Positions 59,929 through 64,000 of a DNA stretch of 64,000 bases are shown here, one piece after another. Both the position numbers and the translations under genes were made by a program. Origin of the DNA: Brasenia schreberi (lineage: Eukaryota > Streptophyta > Magnoliopsida > Nymphaeales > Cabombaceae). The stretch spans positions 36,665,501 to 36,729,500 of the forward strand of contig JAYKKT010000090.1 in assembly GCA_036023115.1 (NCBI GenBank). The letters run 5' to 3'. Each line of letters starts with the position of its first letter. Within the stretch, counting starts at the first letter, position 1. The notes under the pieces are model-generated. The model was not told the DNA's origin. It saw nothing but the letters and a program-made list of their open reading frames with translations, and made no database searches.

Positions 59929-60187
59929 GAGAAAACATGGTAAATGCCCACCCACATCTATGCTTAAACATCCTCAATAATCTCAACCGTTCGATTGGCG
60001 AGACTTATGGTTGAAATTCAAATTTCAAAAGCAAAAAACATGTTATTATTTTTTCTACATGCAATAAATGTATCCGATACTATTTGGCTTTTAACTTAAA
60101 GATTTCAAATGTTGATCTCATTGATCAAATGGTTGAGATTTTTAAGAAAATTAGAGCACGGATGAGTGTGTGCATAAATTGTGCTCT

Positions 60188-60190
<3 letters not shown>
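59929..60190. mobile_element. Fold-back MITE (family Y), TA-flanked
   Basis: AATCTCAACCGTTCGATTGG at the left and GATCAAATGGTTGAGATTTT at the right form inverted ends. Outer CCCACCCACATCTATGCTTA and AGCACGGATGAGTGTGTGC also pair. A GA-rich run precedes it and CT then TA units follow (60183-60220). It is a clear relative of 0.97-1.2 kb. Confidence 0.65.
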
Positions 60191-60222
<32 letters not shown>

Positions 60223-60424
60223 GTACTGCTGCATGCAAGTTTTGCATTAGAAAGGATTACAATGATGCGCTTACAATTCAGTCGAAGGAAGCAATTACTT
60301 GAATGTGACTTTGTAGACATATAGACTGACCACCACACTATGATTAGAAGCAATTATGTCACGTAATTACAATATCATGTTGCATGGATTTTAACCTCTT
60401 TCTTGAAAGTGGCATAAAATGGTA

Positions 60425-60505
60425 TTTTTTTCTGGCAAGTGGAGGCCGAAGCCTAACACACACCTATACATACCCCCCCTCACGAGAGTCGAAGAGCTCT
60501 TATAC
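60425..60505 (-). mobile_element. tRNA-derived SINE remnant, head type S1
   Basis: The plus strand reads GGCAAGTGGAGGCCGAAGCC, TAACACACACC and CACGAGAGTCGAAGAGCTC, the reverse of the S1 tail and B-box region. Confidence 0.45.
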
Positions 60506-61092
60506 ATGCTTTAGTATGTTTCGAAGAGAGAGGAGATGCCTAATCCCGTGCATAAGTGGTTCGATATGAAGGCATTGCTTTTTTATGATTTGACCTCTCT
60601 CTCTCTCCACCAAAAAATCTGCTAATGCATTCGGCACATGAAGTAAAACATACATCTAAGTAAAACTTAACCACATAATTCATATCCATAGTTTCAGAAT
60701 TAATATAACTCACCATTAAAACAGTAGGCTATACTTTGGTAGTATATGAACAACAAAGATGCGGGGCCATAACCCAACCTCTCTGTTCCTTTCTCAACGT
60801 CATTTGGTAGTATTTCGGATTGTGTACATGTTCTTTCAACGTGAAAGCGATTGTAGCCCTGCATGGGCCTCATGCTATTGTGCTCTTTAGTTTCTCGAGG
60901 GCTTTGGCCCCATTCATTAATTCTACCATATGTTCATACATCTTGATTTGGGGACAGATGCTTTTGAGTTATTACTGAGTTGGTAAGAAACAATGACAGG
61001 TGAGTTCGTAAGGAAACAATAACACGTTATCTTGAATCTTTTTGAGTTGAATGTTGCGATGACACAAGATCAAACCCAAAATCAATTAAGAA

Positions 61093-61128
61093 CACATGCA
61101 GCCGAACCCAGTTAGTGTGGGTAAAGGC
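61093..61128 (+). mobile_element. RTE LINE 3'-terminal fragment
   Basis: ACACATGCAGCCGAACCCAG, TTAGTGTGGGTAAAGGCTT. Only the last about 36 bp of the element are present, and no clear flanking duplication was found. Confidence 0.55.
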
Positions 61129-61344
61129 TTGGTTTGGGTGACGGAGGTAGTAAGTAGTTGAGTATGGCTTTTTCATGCTCAATTGCTGTAAAGAGACGAG
61201 AAATTTCAGAAACAGCAATTGATCCATTGATTCTTTTGAGATTACATATTGGCATTATAAAATATTTTACTGTCAAAAGTAATAACTTTAATAATGTAAT
61301 TAAATACATATTTCTCCCCTCTTCCGCGTTATTCTGTTAATTTT

Positions 61345-62205
61345 TTAGATGTGATACAGTGATTCATAACTCCGGAAATCGGCAGAGTGCCAACAATTCT
61401 GCGAAAAATCCGGGCAAACTTCCGTTGGAGTCTCTATACCTTGATGCTGCCAATTTGAGCTTGGGATCTGTGGGTTCACGATATCTTGGACACCTAAATC
61501 ACTTTGAAACCCTGCAAACCCATAGCATTCCTCTCCTCTAAGGTCATGTAGCTCAGCACCACCAAAGTCCCTCGCTGCGTCTTCACCACAAAATCTCTGC
61601 AACTGATCACCAACTTCACTGTTGGGCTGAATTATACCGAAATCTGGCTTGGTATGGACAATCCCAACTTCAAAACCCGACGCGAATTGCCCTGAGAATT
61701 CAGGTAACAAACCACCTGAATTGAGCTGTGAGAAAGCAGTCCGAGACTGATCAAAATCGATCACCTGATGATCATCCGGCGGCTGTGATATGTACTTCTC
61801 ATAGACAAGGGCTAAATCGATATCCGGCGGCTTGGCACTGCTCGTCCCACCTTCGAGCTGTCCCTGATTCGTCAATGGAGTGGAATTATCGGATGACAAA
61901 CTGGTCGAATCCATTGAATTGGGTTGAAGATCACTGGATGCCCTGATGGACTTCCCCCTCCTGTTCTTTCGGCAACCACCACCAACAGGTACATTTCTTA
62001 GGGAGCCTCCTTTAGTCCAGTATCGGCGGCATGACTTGCAGAAGTAACGTGGTTGCGTGAGGCTGTAGTTGTTGTAGTAGCAAAACTTGGTGTTGGTAGA
62101 GTCGCATCTGGGGCAATTGGGAGCTGCCTCTGTATTAGGCCTCCATCTTCTCTCCATCACTGCTCTTTGCAGGGGTGTTGCTACATTCTGCCCTGATCCC
62201 AACAT
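61345..62205 (-). CDS. Dof-type zinc-finger transcription factor
   Basis: 286 residues on the minus strand, ATG at 62205. The Dof domain spans about residues 28-82: [18 protein letters not shown], then [17 protein letters not shown] and [15 protein letters not shown]. The single C2C2 zinc is held by Cys31, Cys34, Cys56 and Cys59. Dof proteins are plant-specific nuclear factors that bind AAAG sites. The acidic, Ser- and Gln-rich remainder is probably regulatory and has no further domain. An in-frame TAG precedes the ATG, so the start lies in this exon. A donor (GTAAGC, intron starting at 62599) and an AG at 62212-62213 suggest a 5'UTR intron of about 390 bp. The subgroup is not assigned. Confidence 0.92.
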   Translation of the reverse strand: MLGSGQNVATPLQRAVMERRWRPNTEAAPNCPRCDSTNTKFCYYNNYSLTQPRYFCKSCRRYWTKGGSLRNVPVGGGCRKNRRGKSIRASSDLQPNSMDSTSLSSDNSTPLTNQGQLEGGTSSAKPPDIDLALVYEKYISQPPDDHQVIDFDQSRTAFSQLNSGGLLPEFSGQFASGFEVGIVHTKPDFGIIQPNSEVGDQLQRFCGEDAARDFGGAELHDLRGEECYGFAGFQSDLGVQDIVNPQIPSSNWQHQGIETPTEVCPDFSQNCWHSADFRSYESLYHI

Positions 62206-62211
62206 CCTTAA

Positions 62212-62860
62212 CTATTAAAAACACATTCACCAAGATTATTCATCAACATCATACAAGCAAGACGGAGAATTACTCTAGACCAAATAACTTTAGAAAATAA
62301 GCATATAGAGAACCGGCTTCGATGATAAACACAATCCTCAATCGCTAAGATCTAGAAGGAAGAGAACAAGTGATGAATTTCAAGCGTTGAAGTAATAGCA
62401 GATGATCGCATGCACGCCATGGATGAATATGAAGAACAAGTTAGAAAAGGAAACTGTAGGAGATGAACAAAGTGCCTAATCCTCAAAAGCTAGCTCTTTG
62501 ACAAAAAATTCACCAACAAACGTAAGAAAACTGATTAAACATCAAGTACAGGGAAAACTGAACTCTAGCAAACAGAGTTCTGAAAGTTAGACGGCTTACC
62601 TCATTAATCATCAATTACAGGAAGAGCTCAACGATGCCCATCAGAATCCTACGAAGAATGCAAGCAGAAGTGGCAGTCACCGACTAGGAAAAGAAGGTCC
62701 CGGAGGAGGAGAGGATGTAGGTTTTAAGGAAAGAGAGAGAGAAGTGTTTCTGTAATGATTCGAAGGTTTGGGCCCTGCGTTAGAGGACGCGTGTTGAGAT
62801 TGAATTGGTAAATTTTGAGGAGGACAATCAGCAATGCAGCTAGTTGAGGGCGGCGTCAAC
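62212..62860 (-). promoter_or_regulatory. Probable 5'UTR, leader intron and proximal promoter of the Dof gene
   Basis: Inferred leader intron 62212-62599, read from GTAAGCC at 62599 to ATAG at 62212. First exon and promoter DNA lie to its right, up to the CT and TA microsatellite at about 62866-62950. No transcript evidence is available. Confidence 0.4.
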
Positions 62861-62865
62861 CACAA

Positions 62866-62886
62866 ACATTCTCTCTCTCTCTCTAA

Positions 62887-62950
<64 letters not shown>
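62866..62950. repeat. Compound microsatellite (CT)n(TA)n
   Basis: A short CT run and then about 62 bp of TA units upstream of the Dof gene. Confidence 0.95.
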
Positions 62951-62951
<1 letters not shown>

Positions 62952-63905
62952 GTTTGCTGAAGTCATACTTGCAATGGGAGTATTCTCTGTTAAATTAGCA
63001 ACCAGTATTTGGAGCTACACTGTTATTTCTATTTCAGTTGTTTTTGCATTTTATGGCAAAAAAAATGCAGAGCCAAGTCGTGTTCACAGTGTATATTCAG
63101 GAAATTTCTGGAGACACGATTCGTTATAAAAGACAAGTCAATAAACCGTTTACTACTGGCTAGGACTTCCCTTAGCTCGATGAAGCTGACTTACTGAAGG
63201 TGCACTGAGTCTATTTTGTGGCCAGTAGAGAGCTGAATTCTAGTCGAGGCCGAGCTCGGGCTGGGCTCGGGCTGACCCAGGCGCCGTACGGCTCAACCAA
63301 GCATTTGGACTTTGTGTTGATCCAGGGGTAATATGGGAACTTAGGAAATACGTAGGGCGGTGAGTGGCACATGCAAGGTGACGTGGAGGAGAAAAGATCG
63401 CATAGGGAAGCCCGCACAATAGCATGTGAACATCAGAGTAAGGAGCACTATTCCACGGCTGCCACGTACTCGTCCTTATTGAGAAGGACATAAGTACCCT
63501 TACTCCCCCTCGTTGTGCCATTTGTCTATCTCAGGAAAGTCTACCATCATTTGTTGGCTTCAGCTACTTTCTCAACTTCGTCCATGTGAACTTGAGGAAT
63601 GTTTAGCATCCCAACGAAGGATGTCAATGCGTGGATTCTAAGTGAAAACATTTACAATAACAATGAGAGCTAGTATATGCCAACACGGGCTAATAAATCT
63701 AAATACATTTCAATTGATGATGAATGATTAAAATTTAAATTTAAAAAATAAAAGTACATAATATTTTTTTGAATATAGGTAAGACCGGCAATGCGCTATC
63801 ATGTATGATGTTGGACAATTAAAAGATGACATCTTAAGAGAAAACGATAATGTTAAGGGGATGTGCCGTCACATATAATGATCAAATCCTAATAAGATTT
63901 TAAAT
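62951..63905. other. Intergenic stretch without recognised gene
   Basis: 63.24-63.5 kb is GC-richer with overlapping minus-strand frames but no domain. 63.67-63.78 kb carries family-Y-like AT-rich words. Confidence 0.4.
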
Positions 63906-63914
63906 AAGTTGAGG

Positions 63915-64000
63915 GCATGGATGCTGTAGCGCCGTTGCTGCTGGTGTGGAGTTCGACTCTCAGAGGGTGCATGTGCTGTTGTGCGTGTTAGGCTTTGGTC
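63915..64000 (+). mobile_element. tRNA-derived SINE, head type S1, cut by the window end
   Basis: TGTAGCGCCGTTGCTGCTGG, TGGAGTTCGACTCTCAGAGG, GTGCATGTG and GTGTTAGGCTTTGG. The B box is intact and the tail lies beyond the window. Confidence 0.65.

Overview
This window is nuclear DNA of a flowering plant. It carries intact genes of plant-type families (a BEL1-like TALE homeobox gene, a PUB-type U-box E3 ligase, an SBT-type subtilase, a Dof zinc-finger gene), GT-AG introns, many AT and GA microsatellites, and dense retroposon and MITE debris. Nothing seen fixes the genus. There is no prokaryotic, viral or organellar block.

Layout. 1-11.7 kb is gene-free and made of tRNA-like SINE remnants, fold-back MITEs (several lodged in TA microsatellites) and a GC-rich promoter-like island at 6.5-6.9 kb. 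11.7-22.9 kb holds the four-exon BEL1-like gene (+ strand), whose second intron carries three RTE-clade LINE insertions, two of them nested. 24.3-25.9 kb holds two 3'-terminal exons of a gene resembling plant R3HCC1L-like proteins, with no visible 5' part. 27.0-30.1 kb is a nearly complete RTE LINE with a perfect 17-bp target-site duplication. 31.5-37.8 kb is repeat-rich. 38.15-39.41 kb is an intronless U-box gene (+).

44.8-50.4 kb (- strand) is a multi-exon nuclear gene for a probably plastid-targeted protein. It is recognisable only by assembling short exons; it has several frameshifts, and a 1.8-kb RTE copy sits exactly on one splice acceptor, so it is called a pseudogene. 54.1-56.4 kb is an intronless, intact subtilase (+). 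61.3-62.2 kb is a Dof gene (-). The rest is repeats and unassigned intergenic DNA.

The genes share no pathway. The unifying story is mobile DNA: one RTE family is seen in about ten states (near full length, nested, lacking endonuclease, 5'-to-3' fused miniatures, and a 22-bp stub with perfect flanking repeats). Three copies share a catalytic Asp-to-Tyr change in the reverse transcriptase. No splice structure, expression or identity value was computed; exon borders were read by eye from frame, GT/AG sites and phase.
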